From Cetobacterium sp. NK01 (lineage in GTDB: Bacteria > Fusobacteriota > Fusobacteriia > Fusobacteriales > Fusobacteriaceae): a stretch of DNA of 64,000 nt. Under the pieces are notes generated by a model, which saw only the letters and a program-made list of their open reading frames with translations, searched no databases and was not told where the DNA came from. The DNA is taken from NCBI RefSeq assembly GCF_024506395.1, contig NZ_JANIBO010000001.1, positions 62,001 to 126,000 on the forward strand. The letters are read 5' to 3'. The position numbers were made by a program, and so were the translations under genes. This document shows positions 6,906 through 14,202 of the stretch, in pieces. Each line of letters opens with the position of its first letter. Position 1 is the stretch's first letter.

Positions 6906-7775
6906 GTGAGTGCTAAACTAAAAATAATTATAACAATGATAACTTTTGGTACCTTAGGGCCGTTCATTAAAAATATAAGTCTTGCTTCTAGTGAAATAGC
7001 TTTATATAGAGCAGTGATAGCTCTAATTATTTTGACTGTCTTTATTATTTTTAATAGAAATTCTTCAAAAATTAAAAGCATTAAGAGCAATCTTTGGAAA
7101 CTATTTTTTTCTGGAGCAGCAATGGGATTCAACTGGATATTACTCTTTGAAGCTTATAACTATACCAGTATTGCTTTAGCAACTCTTTGCTATTATTTTG
7201 CTCCTGTTATTGTAGTTATAGGTAGTACTTTCCTATTTCGAGAAAAACTTACTTTTAAACAAGCGATCTGTTTCATTGGATCAACAGCTGGACTTGTTTT
7301 GATAATTGGAGTTAGCAGTGGTGGAACAAGGGACATGACTGGAATTCTATTAGGTTTAGGAGCAGCAGCACTCTATGCAACAGTGATTTTACTGAATAAA
7401 TCTATAAAAGATGTTGATGGAATAACTAGAACTGTATTTCAACTTGCAGCAGCTGTTGTAGTTTTGTCTCCATATGTTTTTGGAACAGAGGGATTTCATA
7501 TCCAGGAACTCAATAGTTTTGGATTAATCAATCTCCTTGCTGTGGGAATACTACATACTGGAATAGTCTACGTTTTATATTTTTCATCACTCTCAGAACT
7601 AAGTGGGCAAGAAGTATCTGTACTTAGCTATTTAGATCCACTTTTTGCAATTTTAATATCAATTTTATGGATGGGAGAATCTATAACTCAAACTCAATTA
7701 CTAGGTGGAGCATTGATTCTTATGTTTACTCTTATTAATGAGGTTAAAAGTATATATAAGGAGAGTTATTCATGA
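6906..7775 (+). CDS. EamA-family (DMT) drug/metabolite exporter
   Basis: The 289-residue protein has about ten hydrophobic segments in two five-helix EamA repeats. The first starts I-T-F-G-T-L-G-P-F-I-K and the second includes L-L-G-L-G-A-A-A-L-Y-A. The family exports amino acids, purines or other metabolites, and no substrate is evident. GTG at 6906 behind GCGGAGGAC is preferred over an in-frame TTG at 6876. Its stop overlaps the phzF ATG (ATGA at 7772-7775), so the two genes were translationally coupled before phzF decayed. Confidence 0.85.
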   Translation: MSAKLKIIITMITFGTLGPFIKNISLASSEIALYRAVIALIILTVFIIFNRNSSKIKSIKSNLWKLFFSGAAMGFNWILLFEAYNYTSIALATLCYYFAPVIVVIGSTFLFREKLTFKQAICFIGSTAGLVLIIGVSSGGTRDMTGILLGLGAAALYATVILLNKSIKDVDGITRTVFQLAAAVVVLSPYVFGTEGFHIQELNSFGLINLLAVGILHTGIVYVLYFSSLSELSGQEVSVLSYLDPLFAILISILWMGESITQTQLLGGALILMFTLINEVKSIYKESYS

Positions 7776-8390
7776 AAATAAAAGCATACACGCTAAATTC
7801 CTTTGCAAAATCATTAAATGGAGGTAACCCTGCAGCAGTTGTTCTCGATGCAGATAATCTATTAGAAGAACAAATGAAAAAATATAGGTGTTGGAAAATA
7901 CACTCAAGAAACTAAGGCGGGAATACTAAAGGTTGAGGTTAGGGAGGATCTATCAATTATGATGGATCAAAATTTACCAACATATTTTGAAGTTGTAGAT
8001 AAGGAAAAAATAGCTAAAACATTAAATATAGATATAGATTCATTTGTAGAAAATCTCCCAATACAAATAGTTTCAACTGGGCTTAGAGATATCATAATTC
8101 CTCTTAAAAATAAAGAGGTGTTAGAATCTATAAAACCAAATTTTAATAGTATTGCAAAACTAAGCAAAGAATATAATGTAGTTGGGTATCATATATTTAC
8201 CTTAGAGTCATTAGATGATGAGATAATACATTGTAGAAATTTAGCTCCGCTTTACGGTATAGATGAAGAGTCAGCAACTGGAACCTCTAATGGTGCTCTA
8301 TCTTGTTATCTATTTAAAAATAATAAAATAATAGGAGTTAAAGTAGGAGGAAGCACTTTAAACTTAGAAGAGATCGAGGTTGAAATTTAA
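7772..8390 (+). pseudogene. PhzF-family isomerase pseudogene with two internal deletions
   Basis: The start reads MKIKAYTLNSF, then G-G-N-P-A-A-V-V-L, a normal PhzF N-terminus, but the frame breaks near 7880 and stops at 7913-7915. The middle resumes in another frame (G-K-Y-T-Q-E-T-K-A-G-I, then M-M-D-Q-N-L-P-T-Y-F) and runs to 8390. About 55-60 residues that normally include the D/E-x-x-L-C-G-H-A-T loop are missing. Near 8320, Y-L-F-K-N-N-K-I joins directly to I-G-V-K-V-G-G, so some 30 residues are lost in frame. An ATG at 7959 could express a fragment, but it cannot be an active PhzF. It is coupled to the EamA exporter by ATGA. Confidence 0.8.
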
Positions 8391-8396
8391 ATAAAG

Positions 8397-8519
8397 ATAC
8401 AAAAAAGGGAAAAAGCCTCTGGGGGGAAGAGGCTCTTTTTGGGGGGATTAAATTATTTTACTATTTTCTTAACACTTTTTATAATATTTAGACAACAGGT
8501 TATTTAAAAAAGTTTTAAT
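8397..8519. repeat. 123-bp dispersed repeat, copy 2
   Basis: This copy matches 3665-3787 over the full 123 bases with five substitutions. It begins 7 bases after the phzF remnant stop and ends about 30 bases before the TTGACA serving the Met-rich protein gene. Confidence 0.9.
8414..8440 (+). terminator. Hairpin terminator inside repeat copy 2
   Basis: agcctct (8414-8420) pairs with agaggct (8428-8434) around a G-rich loop and is followed by cttttt then six G. Confidence 0.7.
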
Positions 8520-8569
8520 ATTTACAAAATTTTTTTTTAATTAAAAATTGACACAATTCTGTAACAAAT

Positions 8570-8592
8570 ATTTGATATCCTTGTTGTATAAA
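8570..8592 (+). promoter_or_regulatory. Shared 23-base promoter element, plus-strand copy
   Basis: ATTTGATATC, five bases, then TGTATAAA. The same arrangement with identical spacing occurs on the minus strand at 9467-9445 before the second small exported protein. A TTGACA at 8548-8553 lies upstream and could pair with a -10 at TTTGAT. TGTATAAA may itself be a -10. Confidence 0.5.
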
Positions 8593-8617
8593 GAAAAATA
8601 AAAAGGAGTGGTTTTAA

Positions 8618-8989
8618 ATGAAAAAAATATTATTAGTTGGAGCTTTTGTAATATCGGCAGTATCTTTTGCTAACTCAAACAATTCACAAGGATTTATGCA
8701 TGGGACTATGAATAAAGGAATGATGATGAATGGTGGTGGAGTAGCTAATTGTAAAATGATGAATGGTTCTGCAGGTATGGGAATGATGGGAATGAATATG
8801 ACACCAGAATTAAGAAAAGAGATGCAAAATGATATGATAAAAATGCAAGAAAAGCAATTAGAAATCAATAAAATCATGAATACATCTAATCCTGATATGA
8901 AAAAAGTGGAAAAGTTAAATAATGAAATTTATCAAATAAAAGCAAATCATATGACTAAAATGCAACAAAATATGATGAAAACAAATTAA
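8618..8989 (+). CDS. Methionine-rich exported protein, Spy/CpxP-like
   Basis: The 123-residue protein has an 18-residue signal peptide (M-K-K-I-L-L-V-G-A-F core, cleavage after S-F-A). The mature N-terminal part (about 25-62) is exceptionally rich in Met and Gly (M-N-K-G-M-M-M-N, G-M-G-M-M-G-M-N-M). A helical part follows with T-P-E-L-R-K-E-M and repeated M-x-K-M-Q, reminiscent of periplasmic LTXXQ/Spy-like proteins. Methionine clusters often bind Cu(I) or Ag(I), so a metal-binding envelope role is plausible but unproven. It is monocistronic, with its own promoter and a hairpin terminator at 9013-9039. The signal peptide is almost identical to that of the protein at 9183-9410. Confidence 0.65.
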   Translation: MKKILLVGAFVISAVSFANSNNSQGFMHGTMNKGMMMNGGGVANCKMMNGSAGMGMMGMNMTPELRKEMQNDMIKMQEKQLEINKIMNTSNPDMKKVEKLNNEIYQIKANHMTKMQQNMMKTN

Positions 8990-9012
8990 TTTAAATATTT
9001 AGTATGAAGGAA

Positions 9013-9039
9013 GGCGAGGAAAATTCTCGTCTTTTTTTT
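9013..9039 (+). terminator. Terminator of the Met-rich protein gene
   Basis: ggcgag (9013-9018) pairs with ctcgtc (9026-9031, one G-U pair) and is followed by eight T. Confidence 0.75.
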
Positions 9040-9074
9040 ATATTATTTACAATAGTTGAAAAAACACTTACATA

Positions 9075-9118
9075 AAAAAAACTCCAAGTTAAGCAATTTG
9101 ATATTACTTTAACTTGAA
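9075..9118 (-). terminator. Terminator of the minus-strand small exported protein gene
   Basis: On the minus strand ttcaagttaa (9118-9109) pairs with ttaacttgga (9092-9083, one G-U) and leads into a run of eight T. Confidence 0.75.
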
Positions 9119-9182
9119 GATTTTAATAAAGATTTATAATTTGACCCCATTATTCCCCCAGTAACTTATTTTATAGTTTTTA

Positions 9183-9410
9183 TTAAAACTCTCTATTTTT
9201 TCCGATACTTGTGCTATATGTTACCTCTTTTTCAGTTTTGTCACTGTTTATTTTTATTGCCTTTGAATTATTTTCAAACTCATCAAACTCTCTATTTTTA
9301 CCTATACTTGAATCTTTAGAGTAAGTATATTTTACTTCTTTTTCTGGAAAAGAGTTAGCGAAAGACATCGCTGAGATTACAAAAGTTCCTAATAATAATA
9401 TTTTTTTCAT
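9183..9410 (-). CDS. Small exported protein with a tandem S-I-G-K-N-R-E-F repeat, unknown function
   Basis: The 75-residue product has a signal peptide (MKKILLLGTFVISAMSFA, cleaved before N-S). Its mature part of about 57 residues contains E-K-E-V-x-Y-T-Y-S, S-I-G-K-N-R-E-F twice, separated by an acidic linker. The second copy forms the very C-terminus. I recognise no family. The signal peptide differs from that of the Met-rich protein at 8618 at only a few positions, and both genes share a 23-base upstream element. A common 5' end and co-regulation are therefore likely. It has its own terminator. Confidence 0.6.
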   Translation of the reverse strand: MKKILLLGTFVISAMSFANSFPEKEVKYTYSKDSSIGKNREFDEFENNSKAIKINSDKTEKEVTYSTSIGKNREF

Positions 9411-9444
9411 TTAACATCACTCCTATTTATTTGCTTGTTTTATT

Positions 9445-9467
9445 TCTATACACTAATGATATCAAAT
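9445..9467 (-). promoter_or_regulatory. Shared 23-base promoter element, minus-strand copy
   Basis: On the minus strand: ATTTGATATC (9467-9458), five bases, TGTATAGA (9452-9445). This is the same module and spacing as at 8570-8592. The start codon of the exported protein follows 34 bases later. Confidence 0.5.
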
Positions 9468-9518
9468 GTTTGTGTCCAAAATATGTCGAAATTAAATTAT
9501 TATTTCTACCTTGTGTTA

Positions 9519-9547
9519 TTGACGAAAATTGTATATGTTGATATAGT
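9519..9547 (+). promoter_or_regulatory. Promoter of the 37-residue ORF
   Basis: TTGACG (9519-9524), 17 bases, TATAGT (9542-9547), then AAAGGAG and an ATG at 9584. Confidence 0.65.
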
Positions 9548-9583
9548 TTATATATTAAAGATATTTTAGAAAGGAGAAGTTAT

Positions 9584-9697
9584 ATGGATGAGAAAAGATT
9601 TCAGGAGCTTCTCAATAAAGAAGAGTTAACTCTTGAAGAGAAAAAAGAGTTAGAAGCTTTTTTAAAAGAAATGAAAAAATGTAGTTTTAAAGGTTGA
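9584..9697 (+). CDS. Small charged protein of 37 residues, unknown function
   Basis: An ATG 7 bases after a strong GAAAGGAG site, itself downstream of a near-consensus promoter, opens a 37-codon frame. It begins MDEKRFQELLNKEELTLEEK, a predicted amphipathic helical hairpin, and ends K-K-C-S-F-K-G. Start, ribosome site and promoter together argue that it is translated; length and unknown family limit confidence. A GCACT/AGTGC hairpin (9737-9752) lies between it and the methyltransferase gene, so the two may be one transcript. Confidence 0.5.
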   Translation: MDEKRFQELLNKEELTLEEKKELEAFLKEMKKCSFKG

Positions 9698-9778
9698 AGT
9701 AATTGATGAAAGGGTCTTTCAAAAATATATATTTAAGCACTGAGTGTAGTGCAAATTAAATTAAAAGGAATGTGAAAT

Positions 9779-10717
9779 ATGAAAAAAATATTGAAGTATA
9801 TGTACATAGTTAATTATCCAACATTTGAAGAGGAGCTATGTTTACTAGAGATGAGAGCTGTTTTTGGAAAGGAGCCTCAGGAAAAAATGCTATTTTCCAA
9901 TGTGGAGTTTAACCCATCTAACAGTCCTTTTATAAAAACTCGTTTAGATGTTCTTTATGAAAAAGATAGTTTTGAAGAGCTATTATCAGAGATAAGTAAA
10001 GATAAAAATCTGTATGATAACTTTAAGTTAGAGTATGTAAGATTAAATAAAAATAACATTCCATACGAAGAAAGATTGGGTTTAATAAAAGAGATTTCTA
10101 TGAATATTCAAGGTGTTCACAATTTTAAAAATCCTCAGTTTAGTTTTGGAATTACTAAAGTGGAAGGAAAGTGGCTTTTTGGAATTGATAATAAAAATAA
10201 TTATAAATGGCATAGTCACGATAATAAACCATGTTCTTATTCTAACTCATTAAGTGTTAAAGTGGCAAAGGCAGTTGTAAATATAGCTAATAATGGTTTA
10301 AAAGAAAAAACTATTATAGATCCATGTTGTGGAGTAGGAACTACTTTAGTAGAAGGGTTAGATGCTGGTTATATAATAGATGGTTATGAAATAAATAAAA
10401 GTATTGCAAAAAATGCTAATATTAATTTAGAGTTTTATGGTTTCAAACCAGTAGTTGTAAATGATGATATGCATAATATAAAAAAAGAGTATGACAGTTC
10501 AATAGTTGACATTCCTTATGGAATTTTTAGTCATACTTCTCAAGAGGATCAAAGAAAAATAATTGAAACAGCTAGAAGAATCTCAAATAAAATGGTGATG
10601 ATCTCTTTTGAGGATCATGATGCAATGATAGAGAAAGAGGGGTTTGAAATAGTTGACAGATGTGTTGTTACAAAGGGAAGATTTAAAAGGTATATAGTAG
10701 TTGCAAAAAAAAGATGA
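9779..10717 (+). CDS. Trm11-like RNA (guanine-N2) methyltransferase
   Basis: The 312-residue protein has an N-terminal region with no clear signature, and a Rossmann-fold methyltransferase domain from about residue 155. The SAM-binding motif is D-P-C-C-G-V-G-T-T at 181-189. The catalytic-site motif is D-I-P-Y-G at 244-248, in place of the common D-P-P-Y-G. This arrangement is that of the UPF0020/Trm11 group that methylates tRNA or rRNA guanines at N2; the target site cannot be deduced. ATG at 9779 follows AAAAGGAATG. Confidence 0.7.
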   Translation: MKKILKYMYIVNYPTFEEELCLLEMRAVFGKEPQEKMLFSNVEFNPSNSPFIKTRLDVLYEKDSFEELLSEISKDKNLYDNFKLEYVRLNKNNIPYEERLGLIKEISMNIQGVHNFKNPQFSFGITKVEGKWLFGIDNKNNYKWHSHDNKPCSYSNSLSVKVAKAVVNIANNGLKEKTIIDPCCGVGTTLVEGLDAGYIIDGYEINKSIAKNANINLEFYGFKPVVVNDDMHNIKKEYDSSIVDIPYGIFSHTSQEDQRKIIETARRISNKMVMISFEDHDAMIEKEGFEIVDRCVVTKGRFKRYIVVAKKR

Positions 10718-10851
10718 TATAAAAAAAGGAAATTAGATAAAAAAAAGAATGAATATATAAGAAGTTTGCCCTGACTTCTTAAAAAAAACCTCTTAGAGAG
10801 AAATAACTTACCTCTCAAATCGTTATCAAATTTTTGAAATCCAAAATGAAA

Positions 10852-10876
10852 AAGAAGAGTTCTAAAGACTCTTCTT
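10852..10876. terminator. Bidirectional terminator between the methyltransferase and SLC13 genes
   Basis: aagaagagt (10852-10860) pairs perfectly with actcttctt (10868-10876). T-tracts follow in the plus direction and a shorter one in the minus direction. A second hairpin (aagaagt/acttctt, 10759-10780) lies nearby. Confidence 0.75.
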
Positions 10877-10895
10877 TTTTATTTCTAAATTTTGT

Positions 10896-12326
10896 TTAAA
10901 GCAATCCTAATATTCCCCAGTAAGGGACACAAATAACTAATAGGAAAATTATACTCAGTATCATTTTTAATAGATAGATTTTAACAAACTCTTTTAAACT
11001 CATAACACCATAGCTAAACATCATTAAAGGTAAAACGTATTCATAAGGAAAGATAATCTGTTCTAAACCAACAGCATAAGAGTTTAAGATAACAGTAGGT
11101 GAAATTCCATTTTGAATAGCAGCCTCTACTAAAGGTTGTGTTAATGCACTAGCAGCAGCAAGTGGAGTCAATAAAAAGTTAACTATAACACCTATTAACC
11201 AACTTATAGAAACTATTGCGAAACTACTTCCTGTTAAATATGTTGTCAATATTTTACCTATAAAAGCTCCAGTTCCAGTGGCCATAGAGACAGCTCCAAT
11301 AGTCATAGCTCCAGTCATTAGAATTATCATAGGCATATTTACACTTTTTAAATCCTTGTCTTCAGCTACATTGATTCCAGGAAGATAAAAACAGAAAGCC
11401 CCAATGGCAAATACCCATCCAGCAGATATTTTGTGAATGCTACTAGTACATAAAATTGCAACCATAATTGCTAACACAAATATTACTTTTTTTTCACTTA
11501 CACTCATTTTTCCAAGTTTTGAATGTTCTTTATCGAAATATTCTTTTGTTTTAAAGTGATTTTCCTTTTTAAAAATACTAGCATTTCCTTTGTAAAAAAA
11601 TAGAATTGCTACTATATAAACAGTTGATAAAAGGAATGTCATTATTCCCATTTCTTTCATATATTCTACCCAACTTAGATGGACATTAAGATTTCTTGCG
11701 ATTGAATATGAGATTAAATTTATTCCATCTACAATTGTCCAAGGAGTTAAAGCCATAAATGAACTTCCAGCCATTATAGCAATAGCTTCTTTTGAATTTT
11801 TCTTTAAATTTAAAGCTGTTATTATTCCATAAGCTAAAGGTAAAAATAAAGTTGTTCTAGCAGCAGTACTAGGTATAATTATACATAATATTAATCCAAC
11901 AATTAGAAATCCAAATAGTATTCCTTTGTAAGTTCCACCAGCGGTTTTTATGGCTGTTATAGCCATTCTTTTCATTAAGCCAGTTCTTTCAAAAACACTA
12001 GATATAACCATTCCTCCTATAAATAACCAAGGCATCTCTGTTGTCCAAGGGGAAAATGCTTGGGCAGGAGTAGCTAAACCAAAGCTAATATAAACTATTG
12101 GTAAAACTAAAGCTGGTGCAGCTAAAGGCATTAGCTCAAAAGCCCAAATCATAATAATTAAAATTGTAATCATGAAAAAGGTTCTTATATTAGTTGTATA
12201 GCTTTCATTAATTTGCATAAACATTGGAGTAAACATCATCATTATAGAAATAATCCATTTTATCAATTTCTTTTTATCAAAGCTTCTTTCAGTTACTTCG
12301 GTGTTTAGTTGTGCAATATTTTCCAT
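10896..12326 (-). CDS. SLC13/DASS-family anion permease
   Basis: The 476-residue protein has about 11-12 membrane segments. It carries family hallmarks: an early I-W-A-F-E-L-M-P-L-A-A-P-A-L, a P-S-T-A-A-R-T-T helix-hairpin motif, and a second hairpin region rich in T-P-L-A-A-A-S-A-L-T-Q-P. DASS carriers move dicarboxylates, citrate or sulfate with Na+ or by exchange. Lying downstream of an arylsulfotransferase-like gene, sulfate or a sulfonated/sulfated anion is a reasonable guess. Start ATG at 12326 follows AGGAGG. A hairpin terminator ends at that very ribosome site, so its expression may be lower than that of the two upstream genes. Confidence 0.8.
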   Translation of the reverse strand: MENIAQLNTEVTERSFDKKKLIKWIISIMMMFTPMFMQINESYTTNIRTFFMITILIIMIWAFELMPLAAPALVLPIVYISFGLATPAQAFSPWTTEMPWLFIGGMVISSVFERTGLMKRMAITAIKTAGGTYKGILFGFLIVGLILCIIIPSTAARTTLFLPLAYGIITALNLKKNSKEAIAIMAGSSFMALTPWTIVDGINLISYSIARNLNVHLSWVEYMKEMGIMTFLLSTVYIVAILFFYKGNASIFKKENHFKTKEYFDKEHSKLGKMSVSEKKVIFVLAIMVAILCTSSIHKISAGWVFAIGAFCFYLPGINVAEDKDLKSVNMPMIILMTGAMTIGAVSMATGTGAFIGKILTTYLTGSSFAIVSISWLIGVIVNFLLTPLAAASALTQPLVEAAIQNGISPTVILNSYAVGLEQIIFPYEYVLPLMMFSYGVMSLKEFVKIYLLKMILSIIFLLVICVPYWGILGLL

Positions 12327-12338
12327 AGAAACCTCCTA

Positions 12339-12373
12339 TAAAAAAGGCTACCTTAATAATTTAAGGTAACCTT
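12339..12373 (-). terminator. Hairpin terminator or attenuator between sulfotransferase and permease genes
   Basis: On the minus strand a 13-base stem (12373-12361 with 12356-12344, two imperfect pairs) is followed by six T. These run into TATAGGAGG, the ribosome site of the SLC13 gene. Confidence 0.7.
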
Positions 12374-12386
12374 CTTAAAATTAAAA

Positions 12387-14174
12387 TTACTGTTCTAAGA
12401 ATTCCTCTACCTCATCAATTGAATGTGATCCTATTAATCTTCCTTTTAACTCTCCGTTTCTGTATAATATTAAAGTTGGAATTGATTTAATCTTATTCTC
12501 TTCTAAGTATGGTTTTTCTTTGTCAGCATCTAAGTGATATTGCTCAAATTTTCCTTCAAATTCAGGCAATAACTCTTCTAGTATAGGTTGTAAGTCTCTA
12601 CAGTTTTTACATCTTTCAGCTCCTACAAATATAAGGATATCTTTTCCTTGTGTAACCTTTTCCTTTAATTTTGTAGATGTTGTTCCAGGGAATAACTTTT
12701 CATTGATATCAAATAGTTTTGGTTTTTTCTCTACTTCATCTCCAGCCGCAACACAAGCACTAATAGCATCAGCTTTAACATATGGTGTAACACCCTCTAC
12801 TTTAATTTTGAAAGCTCCACCACTTGGAGCAGCTCCAGGAACTCTAAAGTTAGAAACATCTAATTTTTCTATAGGTGTTTCAACTGGTTTTTCCAGTTGA
12901 GGAATCCATTCGTAAGGAACTCTGTATGATCTATAGATCATATTCATATTCATAATCTCTTTATCCCATCTTGGATTTATATATTCCCATACAATTTCAA
13001 AATCAGGTGTTACTTCGATTAGTCTTCCGTTAGATCCCTCTGTTATAAGTGTATTCCCATTTGGTAATCTTTGAGCTCCACTTATAAATGGACTATAGAA
13101 TCTTGAAGCATCTAGTGGCATTACAAATCCAGCTTCTTTTGGTGTATATTGCCATACAATTTCTAACGTAACTGGATCTATTTCTAAAACTCTAGAAAAA
13201 TCTCTTCTTGCATTTTTTTCTCCAAATCTAGATACAGGATTTGGTGCTCCATATCCTGCCCATCCACCATTATCAAATACAAGAATATTTCCTTCTCCAG
13301 GTAGTCCTTTTGGAATCATATGAGCATGGTGTTGTCCTATGATACATCCTAAATGTCTCAACTCAGGAGTATTATAATCAGGTCCTAATTTCCAAACTAC
13401 TTTTCCAGTTTCTTTGCTTATAATAGCAATTATATTTGTTTCTCGAGCATCCCAAATTATATTATCAGGATGGAATCTCTCATCTCCTGCATCGTAAAAT
13501 TTATTTGGACCTAAAACTGACATTGAGTTTATATGCATCCAGTCTCCAACTTTTTCAGGATGTGTAGCTCTTAGATTTGGATCTCTAAATAAAACATTTT
13601 TAGCTTCTTCAGAAAAACCATACTCATCAAAGTGTTCGCTACAAATCCATTTCCAAGTTATTTTATTATTCTCATCAACTTCATAAATAATATCATCATG
13701 TAAAAGTTTATCTGAAATTTTAGGATTTCTAACATTTATATGACCTAGAATTAAAGTTTTTCCTCCACCTAATTTAGGTTCCATTCCTGGTACATAATAA
13801 CCTACTGGATTTCCTTCTCTTTGGTAATCATGGTGTTGCCTTGCCATCCATCTAGGAGTTTCTCCTTCGTCCTCTATATATTCTAACTCATCAAATTTCC
13901 AAACAATATTTCCATCCCAATCTAATTCAACTAAATCTGTTTGATCTTGCATTCCAAACTTAGGACTTCTTTCTCCTCTACTTCCTAGTATATGTCCGTT
14001 AGGGAAAATTTTATTTGGAAAACCTTGTAACCCTTCCCATAGACGAATTTCACGTCCGTTCATATCAATTAACATTGCTCCTAAACCAATTAAATTAAAT
14101 ACTGTGTAACCACTCCATGCTTTTTCTGGATTATAAATCGTTGCTCCTGTTGGATAAATCGTTGGATGACCCAT
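12387..14174 (-). CDS. Cytosolic arylsulfotransferase (ASST)-like protein fused to thioredoxin
   Basis: Residues 1 to about 425 form an ASST-type beta-propeller. Repeated blades read G-N-I-V-W-K or L-P-N-G-N-T-L-I, and conserved histidines occur at 114/115, 214 and in G-Q-H-H-A-H-M-I-P (282-285). ASST enzymes pass sulfuryl groups from a phenolic sulfate to another phenol through a covalent histidine. Residues about 495-595 are a thioredoxin domain with C-K-N-C at 522-525 and the cis-proline S-I-P-T at 564-567. There is no signal peptide, unlike periplasmic AssT of E. coli. It follows the thioredoxin-reductase-like gene by 28 bases and precedes an SLC13 permease. The family is confident; acceptor and donor are unknown. 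Confidence 0.8.
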   Translation of the reverse strand: MGHPTIYPTGATIYNPEKAWSGYTVFNLIGLGAMLIDMNGREIRLWEGLQGFPNKIFPNGHILGSRGERSPKFGMQDQTDLVELDWDGNIVWKFDELEYIEDEGETPRWMARQHHDYQREGNPVGYYVPGMEPKLGGGKTLILGHINVRNPKISDKLLHDDIIYEVDENNKITWKWICSEHFDEYGFSEEAKNVLFRDPNLRATHPEKVGDWMHINSMSVLGPNKFYDAGDERFHPDNIIWDARETNIIAIISKETGKVVWKLGPDYNTPELRHLGCIIGQHHAHMIPKGLPGEGNILVFDNGGWAGYGAPNPVSRFGEKNARRDFSRVLEIDPVTLEIVWQYTPKEAGFVMPLDASRFYSPFISGAQRLPNGNTLITEGSNGRLIEVTPDFEIVWEYINPRWDKEIMNMNMIYRSYRVPYEWIPQLEKPVETPIEKLDVSNFRVPGAAPSGGAFKIKVEGVTPYVKADAISACVAAGDEVEKKPKLFDINEKLFPGTTSTKLKEKVTQGKDILIFVGAERCKNCRDLQPILEELLPEFEGKFEQYHLDADKEKPYLEENKIKSIPTLILYRNGELKGRLIGSHSIDEVEEFLEQ

Positions 14175-14202
14175 TTTGTAACCTCCCTATTTTATGTTTA
14201 TT

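Noticed and set aside
7959-8390. Stand-alone 143-residue gene
   Set aside because: Its residues continue in frame upstream of the ATG with clear PhzF similarity and lack the N-terminal part encoded at 7772 in another frame; it is part of a broken gene.
10759-10780. aagaagt/acttctt hairpin as the methyltransferase terminator
   Set aside because: It is followed by A, not T, on the plus strand; the hairpin at 10852-10876 is a better terminator.
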